From the NCBI RefSeq assembly GCF_025153455.1, contig NZ_JANZNT010000002.1, forward strand, positions 579,479 to 643,478: a DNA stretch of 64,000 nt. Direction: 5' to 3'. Origin of the DNA: Sphingomonas sp. BGYR3. GTDB lineage: Bacteria; Pseudomonadota; Alphaproteobacteria; Sphingomonadales; Sphingomonadaceae. The notes beneath the pieces were generated by a model. The model saw only the letters and a program-made list of their open reading frames with translations. It did no database searches and was not told the DNA's origin. The position numbers and the translations under genes were made by a program. Positions 16,537-25,487 of the stretch are shown piece by piece; position 1 is the first letter of the stretch, and every line of letters begins with the position of its first letter.

Positions 16537-17109
16537 TTAGGGCCGGGCATTGCCCGCGTCGAGGGCACGGTTGAGCATCAGCACATTGACCTGCGGCTCG
16601 CCGATAAAGCCCAGCAGGGGGTGTTCGATCCTGGCGCTGACCAGGGCACGCAACTCGGCCGCGCTGGTGCCGCGGGCCTGTGCCACGCGGTCCACCTGCG
16701 AAAAGGCCGCCTCGGGGCTGATATGGGGGTCAAGCCCCGAGGCAGAGGCTGTCAACAGGTCGGCGGAGCCGGTCTGACCTGCGGCAGGGCGTGCGGCACG
16801 AACGCGTTCCGCCAGAGCGGCGGAGGTCGGGCCGAGATTGGAGCCGCTGGACGCCATGGCGTCATAGCCATCCGCACCGGCGGCGGACGGGCGGCCATGG
16901 AAATAGCGGTCGGCGGAAAATCGCTGTCCGATCAGGCTGGAACCGACCACCTGGCCGTCCTGTCGGATCAGGCTGCCATTCGCCTGATCGGGAAAGATCA
17001 GCTGGGCAACGCCGGTGATCGCCAGCGGATATGCAAGGCCGGTCAGCGCGGCGAACAACAGCGTCAGGACAAGGGCGGGCCGCAACGCGGATTTCAGGTC
17101 GTTCAACAT
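16537..17109 (-). CDS. kdpC: Potassium-transporting ATPase subunit C
   Basis: A 190-residue KdpC with one N-terminal membrane helix ([24 protein letters not shown]) and a periplasmic domain. Typical blocks are [45 protein letters not shown] and LNRALD near the end. It stabilises the KdpFABC complex and aids potassium capture. It follows kdpB by 12 bases. Confidence 0.96.
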   Translation of the reverse strand: MLNDLKSALRPALVLTLLFAALTGLAYPLAITGVAQLIFPDQANGSLIRQDGQVVGSSLIGQRFSADRYFHGRPSAAGADGYDAMASSGSNLGPTSAALAERVRAARPAAGQTGSADLLTASASGLDPHISPEAAFSQVDRVAQARGTSAAELRALVSARIEHPLLGFIGEPQVNVLMLNRALDAGNARP

Positions 17110-17121
17110 GACGGGGTTCCC

Positions 17122-19158
17122 TCAGGCAAGGCCGGTGGAGGAGACGGCAAGGTCGATGAGCTTGATGCCGATGAACGGAGCCACCAGACCGCCCAGGCCA
17201 TAGACGGCCAGGTTGCGGGCCAGCAGCGGACCGGCCGCCATCGGGCGATAGGTCACGCCCTTCAGCGCCAGCGGCACCAGCAGCGGGATGATGACCGCGT
17301 TGAAGATGATCGCGGACAGGATGGCGCTTTCCGGGCTGGCCAGCGCCATGACGTTGAGGACGCCAAGGCCGGGATAGAGCGCGACGAAGATCGCCGGGAT
17401 GATCGCGAAATATTTCGCCACGTCATTGGCCACGGAAAAGGTGGTCAGTGCGCCGCGTGTCATCAGCAGCTGCTTGCCCAGGCCGACGATCTCGATCAGC
17501 TTGGTTGGATCGCTGTCCAGATCGACCATGTTCCCTGCCTCACGCGCGGCCTGCGTGCCGGTGTTCATGGCAACGCCCACATCGGCCTGCGCCAGGGCAG
17601 GGGCGTCGTTGGTGCCGTCGCCGCACATCGCGACCAGGCGGCCGCCCTGCTGTTCCCGCCGGATCAGGGCCAGCTTGTCCTCCGGCGTCGCTTCGGCCAG
17701 GAAATCGTCCACCCCTGCCTCTGCGGCGATCGCGGCGGCGGTCAGCGGGTTGTCGCCGGTGATCATCACGGTGCGGATGCCCATGCGGCGCAATTCGGCA
17801 AAACGTTCGCGGATGCCGGCCTTCACCACATCCTTAAGCGCGACCGCGCCCAGTAGCACGCCGTCCTGCGCCACGGCCAGCGGCGTCATGCCGGCGCGGG
17901 CGATTTCGTCGGTGATGCGGCGCAGTTCGGTGGCGGCGCTGCCGTTATTGTCGGTCGGCTGGCCGATGGCGGTCAGCACGGAATCGACCGCGCCCTTGCG
18001 GATCGTACCGTCCAGCGTCTTGACGCCGGAAATGCGGGTCTGTGCGGTAAAGGGGATGACCTCGCTGCCCGCGGGCAGCTCCTGCACGGTGATGCCATGC
18101 TTTTCGCGGGCCAGCGTGACGATCGACCGGCCCTCCGGCGTTTCGTCGGCCAGGCTGGCGAACAGTGCGGCGCGGGCGAGCGCGTCCACGGTCACGCCGT
18201 TCAGCGGGCGGAACTGGCTGGCGGCGCGGTCACCGATGGTGATCGTCCCCGTCTTGTCCAGCAGCAGCACGTCGATATCGCCCGCCGCCTCGACCGCGCG
18301 GCCCGATTTGGCCAGCACGTTGAACCGGACCAGCCGGTCCATGCCCGCAATGCCGATCGCCGACAAAAGCGCCGCGATGGTGGTGGGAATAAGGGTGATC
18401 AGCAACGCGGCCAGCATGGCGACCGGGATCGATCCGCCGGCATAGCTGGCAAAGCCCGGAATGGTCGCCACCGCGATCAGGAAGATGATGGTCAGGCCGA
18501 CCAGCAGGATGGTCAGGGCAATCTCGTTCGGTGTCTTTTGCCGCTCGGCCCCTTCGACCAGCGCGATCATGCGGTCCAGAAAGCCCTGTCCCGGTTCCTG
18601 CGTCACCCGCACCTTGATCCGGTCGGAAATGACGCGGGTGCCCGCGGTCACGGCGCTGCGATCGCCGCCTGCCTCGCGGATCACGGGCGCGCTTTCGCCG
18701 GTGATCGCGCTTTCGTTGACCGACGCAACGCCCTCGATCACCTCGCCATCGGCGGGGATCAGGTCGCCGGTTTCAACAAGGACGACATCGCCCAGTTGCA
18801 GCAGCGTTGCGCCGACGATTTCATAGGCGTCACCAACGCCGATGGTGCGTTTGGCGGTCAGTTCCGCCTTGGTCGCGCGCAGCGATGCTGCCTGGGCACG
18901 GCCGCGCCCTTCGGCCAGCGCCTCGGCAAAGGTGCCGAACAGCACCGTCAGCCACAGCCAGACGATCAGCTGCACCTGAAAACCGGTGCTGAGCCCCTCG
19001 CCGCCGACAAAGGCGAGGATGGTCAGCAGCAGCGCGACGATGGCAGTCGTGAACAGAACCGGGTTGCGGATCAGTTCGCGGGGAGAAAGCTTGCGGAACG
19101 CATCGCCGATGGCCGGAACCACAAGCTTTGCGGAAAACATGGATGATGCAGCGGCCAT
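17122..19158 (-). CDS. kdpB: Potassium-transporting P-type ATPase subunit B
   Basis: A 678-residue P-type ATPase. The phosphorylation motif [11 protein letters not shown] contains D301; TGES in the actuator domain is seen in [10 protein letters not shown]; the hinge motif is [18 protein letters not shown]. Length and motifs match KdpB throughout. It couples ATP hydrolysis to potassium movement through KdpA. The ATG at 19158 is placed before the conserved cytoplasmic tail [11 protein letters not shown]; it follows kdpA by 14 bases. Confidence 0.97.
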   Translation of the reverse strand: MAAASSMFSAKLVVPAIGDAFRKLSPRELIRNPVLFTTAIVALLLTILAFVGGEGLSTGFQVQLIVWLWLTVLFGTFAEALAEGRGRAQAASLRATKAELTAKRTIGVGDAYEIVGATLLQLGDVVLVETGDLIPADGEVIEGVASVNESAITGESAPVIREAGGDRSAVTAGTRVISDRIKVRVTQEPGQGFLDRMIALVEGAERQKTPNEIALTILLVGLTIIFLIAVATIPGFASYAGGSIPVAMLAALLITLIPTTIAALLSAIGIAGMDRLVRFNVLAKSGRAVEAAGDIDVLLLDKTGTITIGDRAASQFRPLNGVTVDALARAALFASLADETPEGRSIVTLAREKHGITVQELPAGSEVIPFTAQTRISGVKTLDGTIRKGAVDSVLTAIGQPTDNNGSAATELRRITDEIARAGMTPLAVAQDGVLLGAVALKDVVKAGIRERFAELRRMGIRTVMITGDNPLTAAAIAAEAGVDDFLAEATPEDKLALIRREQQGGRLVAMCGDGTNDAPALAQADVGVAMNTGTQAAREAGNMVDLDSDPTKLIEIVGLGKQLLMTRGALTTFSVANDVAKYFAIIPAIFVALYPGLGVLNVMALASPESAILSAIIFNAVIIPLLVPLALKGVTYRPMAAGPLLARNLAVYGLGGLVAPFIGIKLIDLAVSSTGLA

Positions 19159-19172
19159 GGATGCCACTCCTG

Positions 19173-20876
19173 TCAGGAAAGGGTGCCGGACAGCATCGCG
19201 AGATGATCCGCGATGGGTCCGAGTGCGAGGCTGGGAAGGAAGGTCAGGCCGCCCAGGATCAGGATGATGCCGACCAGCAGGCCGACCCACAGCGCCCCGG
19301 TGGTCGGGAACGATCCGGTGGTTGCCGGGCTGTGCCGCTTGGCCGCCAGGCTGCCCGCAATCGCCAGAACGGGGATGATCACGAAGAACCGGCCAAGCCA
19401 CATGGCAACGCCCAGGAGGCCGTTATACCAAGGCGTCCCTGCGGTCAGGCCGGCAAAGGCCGAACCGTTGTTCCCGGTTGCCGAGGTAAAGGCATAGAGG
19501 ATTTCGGAAAATCCATGCGGCCCCTTGTTCAATGGCCCGGCCAGGCCCGCCTCGGTCACGGCGGACAGGGCGGTAAAGCCAAGGATGCACAGCGGCAGGA
19601 CGGCAATGGCCAGCACGGCCAGCTTTACCTCGCGCGCCTCGATCTTCTTGCCGACATATTCCGGCGTCCGCCCGACCATCAGGCCGGCGACGAACACGGC
19701 CAGGATGGCGAACAGCAGAAAGCCATAGATGCCCGCGCCGACGCCGCCGACGACAATTTCGCCCAGCTGCATGTTGAACAGCGGGATCATGCCGCCCAGC
19801 GGGGTAAAGCTGTCGTGCATCGCGTTGACGGCACCGCAGGATGCGGCCGTGGTGACGACGGCGAACAGCGCGGATGCGGCAATGCCGAACCGGGTTTCCT
19901 TGCCCTCCATATTGCCGCCGGGCACGCCCAGCTGATGGAGCACCGGATTGCCGGCGGCTTCGGCCCAATAGGTGACGGCAGTGCCGGCGACGAACAGCAC
20001 GGCCATGGCGGACAGGATGGCCCAGCCCTGACGCGTGTCGCCCACCGCCTTGCCAAAGCACCAGGCAAGGCCGACACCGATCATGAAGATCGACACGATC
20101 TGCACCAGGTTGGTCAGCGCGGTCGGATTTTCGAACGGATGCGCGGAATTGGCGTTGAAGAAGCCGCCACCATTGGTGCCCAGCATCTTGATCGCTTCCT
20201 GACTGGCCACGGGGCCGAGCGCGATGGACTGCTTTGCGCCCTCCAGCGTCGTTGCATCGACCATTGCGGACAGGGTCTGCGGCACGCCGCTGAACACCAG
20301 GAACAGGGCATAGACGATGCTGATCGGCAGCAGCAGATACAGCGTCACGCGGGTCACATCGGCCCAGAAATTGCCAATGCCCGCCGCCTCGCGCCGGGCA
20401 AAGCCGCGGAACAGGGCAAAGGCGATGGCAATGCCGGTCGCCGCGCTCAGAAAGTTGTGCAGCGTCAGGCCCAGCATCTGCGACAGGTTCGACAGGGCGA
20501 CCTCCCCCGAATACCATTGCCAGTTGGTATTGGTCGTAAAGCTGATCGCGGCATTCATCGCGCCGTCCGGCCCGATCGCGGCCAGCCCGCGCGGGTTCAG
20601 CGGCAGCACGTCCTGAAGCCGCAGCACGGCATAGAGGAACAGCAGCAGGACGAGGTTGAACAGCACCAGGCTGAGCGTATAGCGGCGCCACCCCATATCC
20701 TGTGCCGGGTCGATGCCCGCCAGCCGGTAAAACCCGGTTTCGACCGGCCCCAGCACGGTATGCAGCGGCGTCCGGCGACCCTCGTAAAGCGCGAACAGCC
20801 ATTGTCCCATCGGTTTGGCCAGCAAACCGACGATGACGACAAAGAGCGCAATCAGCGCCCAACCTTCTACGGTCAT
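19173..20876 (-). CDS. kdpA: Potassium-transporting ATPase subunit A
   Basis: A 567-residue channel-like subunit of the SKT superfamily with about ten membrane segments. The four selectivity-filter regions are recognisable, e.g. [35 protein letters not shown] and [13 protein letters not shown]. It holds the potassium-selective pore. The ATG at 20876 has an AAGGG sequence upstream; a TTG two codons earlier is possible. It begins 17 bases after the kdpF stop. Confidence 0.97.
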   Translation of the reverse strand: MTVEGWALIALFVVIVGLLAKPMGQWLFALYEGRRTPLHTVLGPVETGFYRLAGIDPAQDMGWRRYTLSLVLFNLVLLLFLYAVLRLQDVLPLNPRGLAAIGPDGAMNAAISFTTNTNWQWYSGEVALSNLSQMLGLTLHNFLSAATGIAIAFALFRGFARREAAGIGNFWADVTRVTLYLLLPISIVYALFLVFSGVPQTLSAMVDATTLEGAKQSIALGPVASQEAIKMLGTNGGGFFNANSAHPFENPTALTNLVQIVSIFMIGVGLAWCFGKAVGDTRQGWAILSAMAVLFVAGTAVTYWAEAAGNPVLHQLGVPGGNMEGKETRFGIAASALFAVVTTAASCGAVNAMHDSFTPLGGMIPLFNMQLGEIVVGGVGAGIYGFLLFAILAVFVAGLMVGRTPEYVGKKIEAREVKLAVLAIAVLPLCILGFTALSAVTEAGLAGPLNKGPHGFSEILYAFTSATGNNGSAFAGLTAGTPWYNGLLGVAMWLGRFFVIIPVLAIAGSLAAKRHSPATTGSFPTTGALWVGLLVGIILILGGLTFLPSLALGPIADHLAMLSGTLS

Positions 20877-20893
20877 GGACAAGGGCCCTTTCG

Positions 20894-20983
20894 TCAGAAT
20901 TTTTCGGGACGCAGCAGGGCCGCGACCAGATAGGCGAGCAGGCCGAGCGCGGTCAGGCCGGCCAGGATCAGGGGCAGTGTCAT
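20894..20983 (-). CDS. kdpF: Potassium-transporting ATPase small subunit F
   Basis: A 29-codon gene (30 with the stop) translating to one hydrophobic helix followed by LLRPEKF, the hallmark ending of KdpF. KdpF is a single-span peptide that stabilises the Kdp complex at the KdpA surface. It sits directly upstream of kdpA, with the stop at 20894-20896. Confidence 0.93.
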   Translation of the reverse strand: MTLPLILAGLTALGLLAYLVAALLRPEKF

Positions 20984-20987
20984 CGCA

Positions 20988-21071
20988 TCACCCCCGTTCG
21001 GCCAGGCGCACCAGCGCCAGCGTCAAAAGGAACAGCCCGCCCAGAATCGCGAGCCAGGTCACATCGGCCAT
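20988..21071 (-). CDS. 27-residue membrane peptide upstream of kdpF
   Basis: The ORF starts MADVTWLAILGGLFLLTL and ends VRLAERG: one hydrophobic helix with a short charged tail. Its stop is four bases before the kdpF start, so the two would be translated together. It resembles KdpF in size and topology but lacks the RPEKF ending. It is probably the first gene of the kdp operon; a similar small ORF in other alphaproteobacterial kdp operons would confirm it. Confidence 0.65.
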   Translation of the reverse strand: MADVTWLAILGGLFLLTLALVRLAERG

Positions 21072-21228
21072 GGGCCATTCTCCAGCTATTATCGTCCGCG
21101 TCTGGACGATGCCGGCCGGGCAATTAGGGCGGCCGGGCATTAGCGTTCGAGGGCGAAAAGCGGGGTGCGGCATAAAGATTCCATAAGGATCGTGTTGCCG
21201 CGACGCGGGTTATGGCAGGACTGTGCCG

Positions 21229-21255
21229 ATGAACGACGTCAGGATGCCGTGGTGA
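21229..21255 (+). CDS. Possible 8-residue leader peptide before kdpD
   Basis: ATG at 21229 opens MNDVRMPW and its TGA overlaps the GTG start of kdpD (GTGA). An AGGA sequence lies 8 bases upstream. A translated leader would couple or tune kdpD translation. Nothing but position supports it. Confidence 0.35.
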   Translation: MNDVRMPW

Positions 21256-23939
21256 GCGACAGCGATCGGGATCAGCGCCCTTCGCCCGAGGCGCTGTTGC
21301 GTGCGGCGAACCGGGAACAGCGCGGGCGGCTGAAGATCTTTCTGGGCGCTGCGCCCGGCGTCGGCAAAACCTATGAGATGCTGACCGACGGTGCCGCGCA
21401 GCTGCGCGATGGCAGGGACGTCGTGATCGGCGTCGTCGAAACCCATGGGCGCACCGAAACCCAGGCGCTGGTCGAGCCGCTGGAAGTCGTTCCCCGGCGC
21501 GTGGTCGATTATCGCGGCCACCGGCTGGAGGAAATGGACCTGGACGCGGTGATCGCGCGGCGGCCCGATCTGGCGCTGGTCGACGAGTTTGCGCACAGCA
21601 ATGCCGAGGGCAGCCGCCATCCCAAGCGGTGGCAGGACGTCATGGAACTGCTGGATGTCGGCATCGACGTCTATACCACGCTGAATATCCAACACGTCGA
21701 AAGCCTGAACGACGTGGTGGCGGGCTTTACCCGCGTTCGCGTGCGGGAAACCGTGCCCGATACGGTGTTCGACGGTGCCGAGGTCGAGGTGGTGGACATT
21801 CCGCCCGACGAGCTGATCGAGCGGTTGAAGGCGGGCAAGGTCTATATCCCGGCCGAGGCGAGCCGGGCGCTCGACCGGTTCTTTTCCCGTCCCAATCTGT
21901 CCGCGCTGCGCGAAATGGCGCTTCGCCGCGCTGCGATGAGCGTCGATCAGTCGCTGCTGGAGGATCTGGCCACCACGACCGCAACCGGAACCTTTGCCGG
22001 CGGCGAGCGGGTGCTGGTCGCGGTCAGCGAACTGCCCGGATCGGATCAGCTGGTGCGCGTTGCCAAGCGGCTGGCCGATGCGCTTAAGGCGCCGTGGCAG
22101 GCGGTGTTCATCGAAACGCCGCGCGCCGCGGGCTTTTCCGCCGATCAGCGGCAGCGGGTGGGCGAGAGCCTGCGCCTTGCCGCAACGCTGGGTGCGACCA
22201 TTGCCACGGTGCCGGCGGTGTCGGTGATCGAGGGGTTGCGCACCCATGTCGCCGGGATGCGCGCGACGCAGCTGGTGATCGGCAAATCGGTGCGCAGCTG
22301 GTGGTTCGAACTGCGCCATGGATCGGTCGTCGATGCAATGCTGCGGGCGGGCGAGGGGCTGGCGGTGCACGTCATCCCGGGGGAGGCCAAGCTGTCCGCC
22401 CCGCGTCAGGCGGCGGCGCTGCTGCGCGGTTGGGGCGGGGTGCGCGATTATGTGGTCCTGGCGCTGCTGCTCGCCGTCACGACGCTGATCGCCAAGCTGG
22501 CCGAGCCGCTGATCGGGATGGCGGGCGTCGACCTTTTGTATCTGCCGCCGGTGATCATCGGATCGATCTGGGCCGGTCTGCGCCCCGGACTGATTGCGGG
22601 GATTGCGGCGGGGCTGGCCTATAACTTCTTTTTCCTGCCGCCGCTCTATACCTTTACCATCGCGGACCCGCGCAGCCTGCTGACCGTGTTCGTCCTGATC
22701 GGCATTGCGGTATTTACCGGCAATCTGTCGGCGCGGCTGCGCGACCGGGCCAATCTGGGTGCCCGCAGCGCCCAGGAAAACGCCGCTGTCGCCGCTTTCG
22801 GTCAGTCGCTGGCGCGCGTGTCCGACTGGGATGGCACCAGCCGGATCGTGTGCGAGGAAATGGCGCGGACGCTCAACTGTTCGGTCATCCTGTTGAACGA
22901 GCGGGAGGGCGAACTGGTGCGCGTTGCCGCGTGCCCGCCGGATCAGCCCGATCTGGGGCCGGTGGATCGCGCCGCCGCCGACTGGGCATGGAGCCGGGGC
23001 GAACCGGCCGGGGTCGGCACGGGCACCCTGGTCGCCGCCGAGTGGCAATTCCATCCGCTGCGCACCGCGCTGGGCACGCTTGCCCTGATCGGCCTTGCCA
23101 ATGATGGCGGGGGCAATCCGGTGTCGGCGGACCGTGCGCTGCTGTTTTCCACGCTGCTGGGTCAGGCCGCGCTGGCGCATGAGCGGCTGACGCTGGAGGA
23201 TCAGGTGCGCGAGGTGTCGGTGCTGCGCGAACGCGATCGGCTGCGCGCGGCGCTGCTATCGTCCATCGGTCATGACCTGCGCACGCCGCTGACCGGCGTG
23301 GCGGCGGCGATCGACGCGCTGGCGGCAGAAGGACAGGCGGATGACAAGACGGTCCGCATGGCGCAGGCAGAGGTCGGCCGGCTGAAACGGTTTCTCGACA
23401 ATCTGGTCGACATGGTGCGCATCGACAGCGGCGCGCTGAACCTGTCGATCGAACCGACCGATCTGACCGATGCCGTCGTGGCGGCCGTGCATGACCTGCG
23501 CGCGGTGCTCGCATCCTGCACCATCGACCTTCGCGTGCCGCCCAACCTGCCGCTGGTGCGCGCGGACCCGCGCCTGTTGCATCACATCCTGATCAACCTG
23601 CTGGCCAATGCAGCGACCCATGGCGGCGGGGACCGGATCATCGTCAGCGGACGGCGGATGCCCGATGGCGTCGTCCTGTCCATTGCCGACAACGGTCCTG
23701 GCCTGCCCGATGGTGCTCAGCACCGGGTGTTCGAAACCTTTCGCCACGGCGATGGCAATGACCGGCACGGCGGCAGCGGCCTGGGGCTGGCGATCGCCAA
23801 GGGCTTTGCCGAGGCGATGCAGGCCAGGGTCAGCGCCGCCAACGGGGCAGAGGGCGGGGCGGAGTTCAGCATCAGCCTGAGGCCGTGGCTGGAAACCGCC
23901 CCGACCATCCCCGACGAACCGGCAGGCATGAACGGCTAG
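21252..23939 (+). CDS. kdpD: Potassium-sensing histidine kinase KdpD
   Basis: An 895-residue sensor kinase. The N-terminal KdpD domain has a Walker-A-like GAAPGVGKTYEML (about residues 36-48) and DLALVDEFAHSNAEGSRHPKRW; a USP-like domain follows; about residues 400-500 hold four membrane helices (DUF4118); then a GAF-like region, the HisKA motif SSIGHDLRTPLTG with H674, and an HATPase with NLLANAATHGG, DNGPGLPDG and GGSGLGLAIAKG. GTG at 21252 is chosen because it precedes the conserved RGRLKIFLGAAPG segment and has AGGA 7 bases upstream. The gene is divergent from kdpFABC-E. Its TAG stop shares the palindrome CTAG with the stop of the next, convergent gene. Confidence 0.95.
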   Translation: MSDSDRDQRPSPEALLRAANREQRGRLKIFLGAAPGVGKTYEMLTDGAAQLRDGRDVVIGVVETHGRTETQALVEPLEVVPRRVVDYRGHRLEEMDLDAVIARRPDLALVDEFAHSNAEGSRHPKRWQDVMELLDVGIDVYTTLNIQHVESLNDVVAGFTRVRVRETVPDTVFDGAEVEVVDIPPDELIERLKAGKVYIPAEASRALDRFFSRPNLSALREMALRRAAMSVDQSLLEDLATTTATGTFAGGERVLVAVSELPGSDQLVRVAKRLADALKAPWQAVFIETPRAAGFSADQRQRVGESLRLAATLGATIATVPAVSVIEGLRTHVAGMRATQLVIGKSVRSWWFELRHGSVVDAMLRAGEGLAVHVIPGEAKLSAPRQAAALLRGWGGVRDYVVLALLLAVTTLIAKLAEPLIGMAGVDLLYLPPVIIGSIWAGLRPGLIAGIAAGLAYNFFFLPPLYTFTIADPRSLLTVFVLIGIAVFTGNLSARLRDRANLGARSAQENAAVAAFGQSLARVSDWDGTSRIVCEEMARTLNCSVILLNEREGELVRVAACPPDQPDLGPVDRAAADWAWSRGEPAGVGTGTLVAAEWQFHPLRTALGTLALIGLANDGGGNPVSADRALLFSTLLGQAALAHERLTLEDQVREVSVLRERDRLRAALLSSIGHDLRTPLTGVAAAIDALAAEGQADDKTVRMAQAEVGRLKRFLDNLVDMVRIDSGALNLSIEPTDLTDAVVAAVHDLRAVLASCTIDLRVPPNLPLVRADPRLLHHILINLLANAATHGGGDRIIVSGRRMPDGVVLSIADNGPGLPDGAQHRVFETFRHGDGNDRHGGSGLGLAIAKGFAEAMQARVSAANGAEGGAEFSISLRPWLETAPTIPDEPAGMNG

Positions 23940-25411
23940 GCGCTCAGCCAGCCCCCGGTAAAGCCCGCCCGCTGCAGGCCGCGGCGGATATGCGGGTTCT
24001 TCTTCATGGTTTCCCAGACAAGCCCGCTGCGATGGTTTTCGATCATGGCCACGATCGGCCCCTGATCGATGCCCAGATAATCCTTGTCCACCCAGCCAAG
24101 GCCGGGACGCAGTTCGCCATGCTTGAACGGTTCCGGCGGCCGCCGCGTGATGGTGAGGTTGAAGGCGTCCAGAAAGCCGTATTTGTCGTACAGCTGTTCG
24201 CCATAGCGGAAATACATCGCCTGAACCGTTGGCTCGATGATTTCCGGCGCAAACGGCATTGAGCCGAGCAGTGCGGTGGGGGCAAGGGTGCCATCGTCCC
24301 GCTCACCGGGTCCGCGCGCCGAATAGCTGAAGAACTGCCGGTCGCTGCCGCCCGTGTTCATCCGGAAATCGCCCGGTCCGTCGCACGCGGTAAGGCCCCA
24401 GCAATCGGCACCATATCCCGCCCATCCGCCGGGATTTTCGACGGCATAGTTGCGCTGCGCATAGGTCGCGCGGCGGCTGTTTTCAAAATAATCGATGCCC
24501 TTGGCGGACATGAAGGAATCGCGGATGCCCCGGAAATCCACCCAGACATGGCTGTATTGATGGCCGAACATCGGGGCGAAATGCAGGTGCGGTTCGCCCC
24601 ACCGGTTCGACCAGCTGGGTTCGAACCGGGCGGCCCAGGCATCCCAGGTGCCATCGGCCAGCGGATGCGTGGGCGAGCCGAGCCCCAGGATGTAAAGGAT
24701 CATCCCTTCGTTATAGATGTCCCAGTCCGACCGGATGAAGCCGCTTTCCGGGTGCCAGCCCATCGACACGAATGGCGCGCGCGGGGTGATCCACGGCCAT
24801 TCGACGGCCTGGTACAGCTGTTCGGCCAGTTCGCGGATGCGCGCTTCCACCGGGCTGGCTGCATCGTCGAACCAGCTTTGCACGAACAGCACGCCAGCCA
24901 TCAGCAGGGCGGTGTCGATGGTGGACAGTTCCGACAGCGAAAAGCGGTAGCCGCGCGTCGAACCCAGAAAATGGTAGAAAAATCCGCGATAGCCCGAAAC
25001 GCCGGTCGGCGTGTCGCCCATCGGCGCCTTGGCCAGGAACTCCAGCGTGGTCAGCGTGCGCTGTGCCGCCGCCTCCCGCGTGACCCAGCCATGGCTTGCC
25101 CCGATCGGATAGGCGGTCAGCGCAAAGCCGATGGCCGCAATCGAGACAAAGGACGGGGTGGGCCAGCGATCCGGCGCCATGCCGGTCTTTTCATCCGTCA
25201 CTTCCCAGAAATAGCGAAAGGCGCGGCGCTGGATATCGTCGATCAGCGGGCTGACCTCCACGTCCAGCGCGGGCCGGTCGTTGAGGACGGTCCAGCCATC
25301 CACCGCAATCGGACCTGCCGGGGCGGGCGGGGCCGAACGCGGGGTGCATCCCGCCATCAGACCGGCAAGGCCGAGCCCCGCCGATCCCACAAACTTCCGT
25401 CTGTCGAACAA
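23936..25411 (-). CDS. Tat-exported lipoprotein of the glycoamylase-like / GH144 family
   Basis: A 491-residue protein. The N-terminus FDRRKFVGSAGLGLAGLMAGC combines a twin-arginine motif with a lipobox cysteine, so it should be exported folded and lipid-anchored. The mature part matches the glycoamylase-like family (COG5368/PF10091): QRRAFRYFWEVTDEKTGMAPDR, GYRGFFYHFL, ELSTIDTALLMAG, WDIYNEGMILYILGLGSPTHPL, FGHQYSHVWVDFRG and CWGLTACDGP. Characterised members are GH144 beta-1,2-glucanases; activity here is inferred. The start is TTG at 25411, with GGAG 8 bases upstream and the Tat signal directly after; no ATG is suitable. It lies 76 bases behind a TonB receptor gene in the same direction. 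Confidence 0.82.
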   Translation of the reverse strand: MFDRRKFVGSAGLGLAGLMAGCTPRSAPPAPAGPIAVDGWTVLNDRPALDVEVSPLIDDIQRRAFRYFWEVTDEKTGMAPDRWPTPSFVSIAAIGFALTAYPIGASHGWVTREAAAQRTLTTLEFLAKAPMGDTPTGVSGYRGFFYHFLGSTRGYRFSLSELSTIDTALLMAGVLFVQSWFDDAASPVEARIRELAEQLYQAVEWPWITPRAPFVSMGWHPESGFIRSDWDIYNEGMILYILGLGSPTHPLADGTWDAWAARFEPSWSNRWGEPHLHFAPMFGHQYSHVWVDFRGIRDSFMSAKGIDYFENSRRATYAQRNYAVENPGGWAGYGADCWGLTACDGPGDFRMNTGGSDRQFFSYSARGPGERDDGTLAPTALLGSMPFAPEIIEPTVQAMYFRYGEQLYDKYGFLDAFNLTITRRPPEPFKHGELRPGLGWVDKDYLGIDQGPIVAMIENHRSGLVWETMKKNPHIRRGLQRAGFTGGWLSA

Positions 25412-25434
25412 GTCGCTACTCCATCTGGGTTGGC

Positions 25435-25474
25435 CGCGGCGGGGCCAGGGGTGGGGGGAGGAGGCCCCGCCGCG
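25435..25474. repeat. Perfect 12-bp inverted repeat between receptor and glycoamylase genes
   Basis: CGCGGCGGGGCC (25435-25446) and GGCCCCGCCGCG (25463-25474) pair perfectly around a 16-base purine-rich loop. On the minus strand no T-run follows. It is likely an mRNA hairpin that partly terminates or stabilises the receptor transcript between the two genes. Confidence 0.7.
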
Positions 25475-25487
25475 ACCGGCAAGACTA

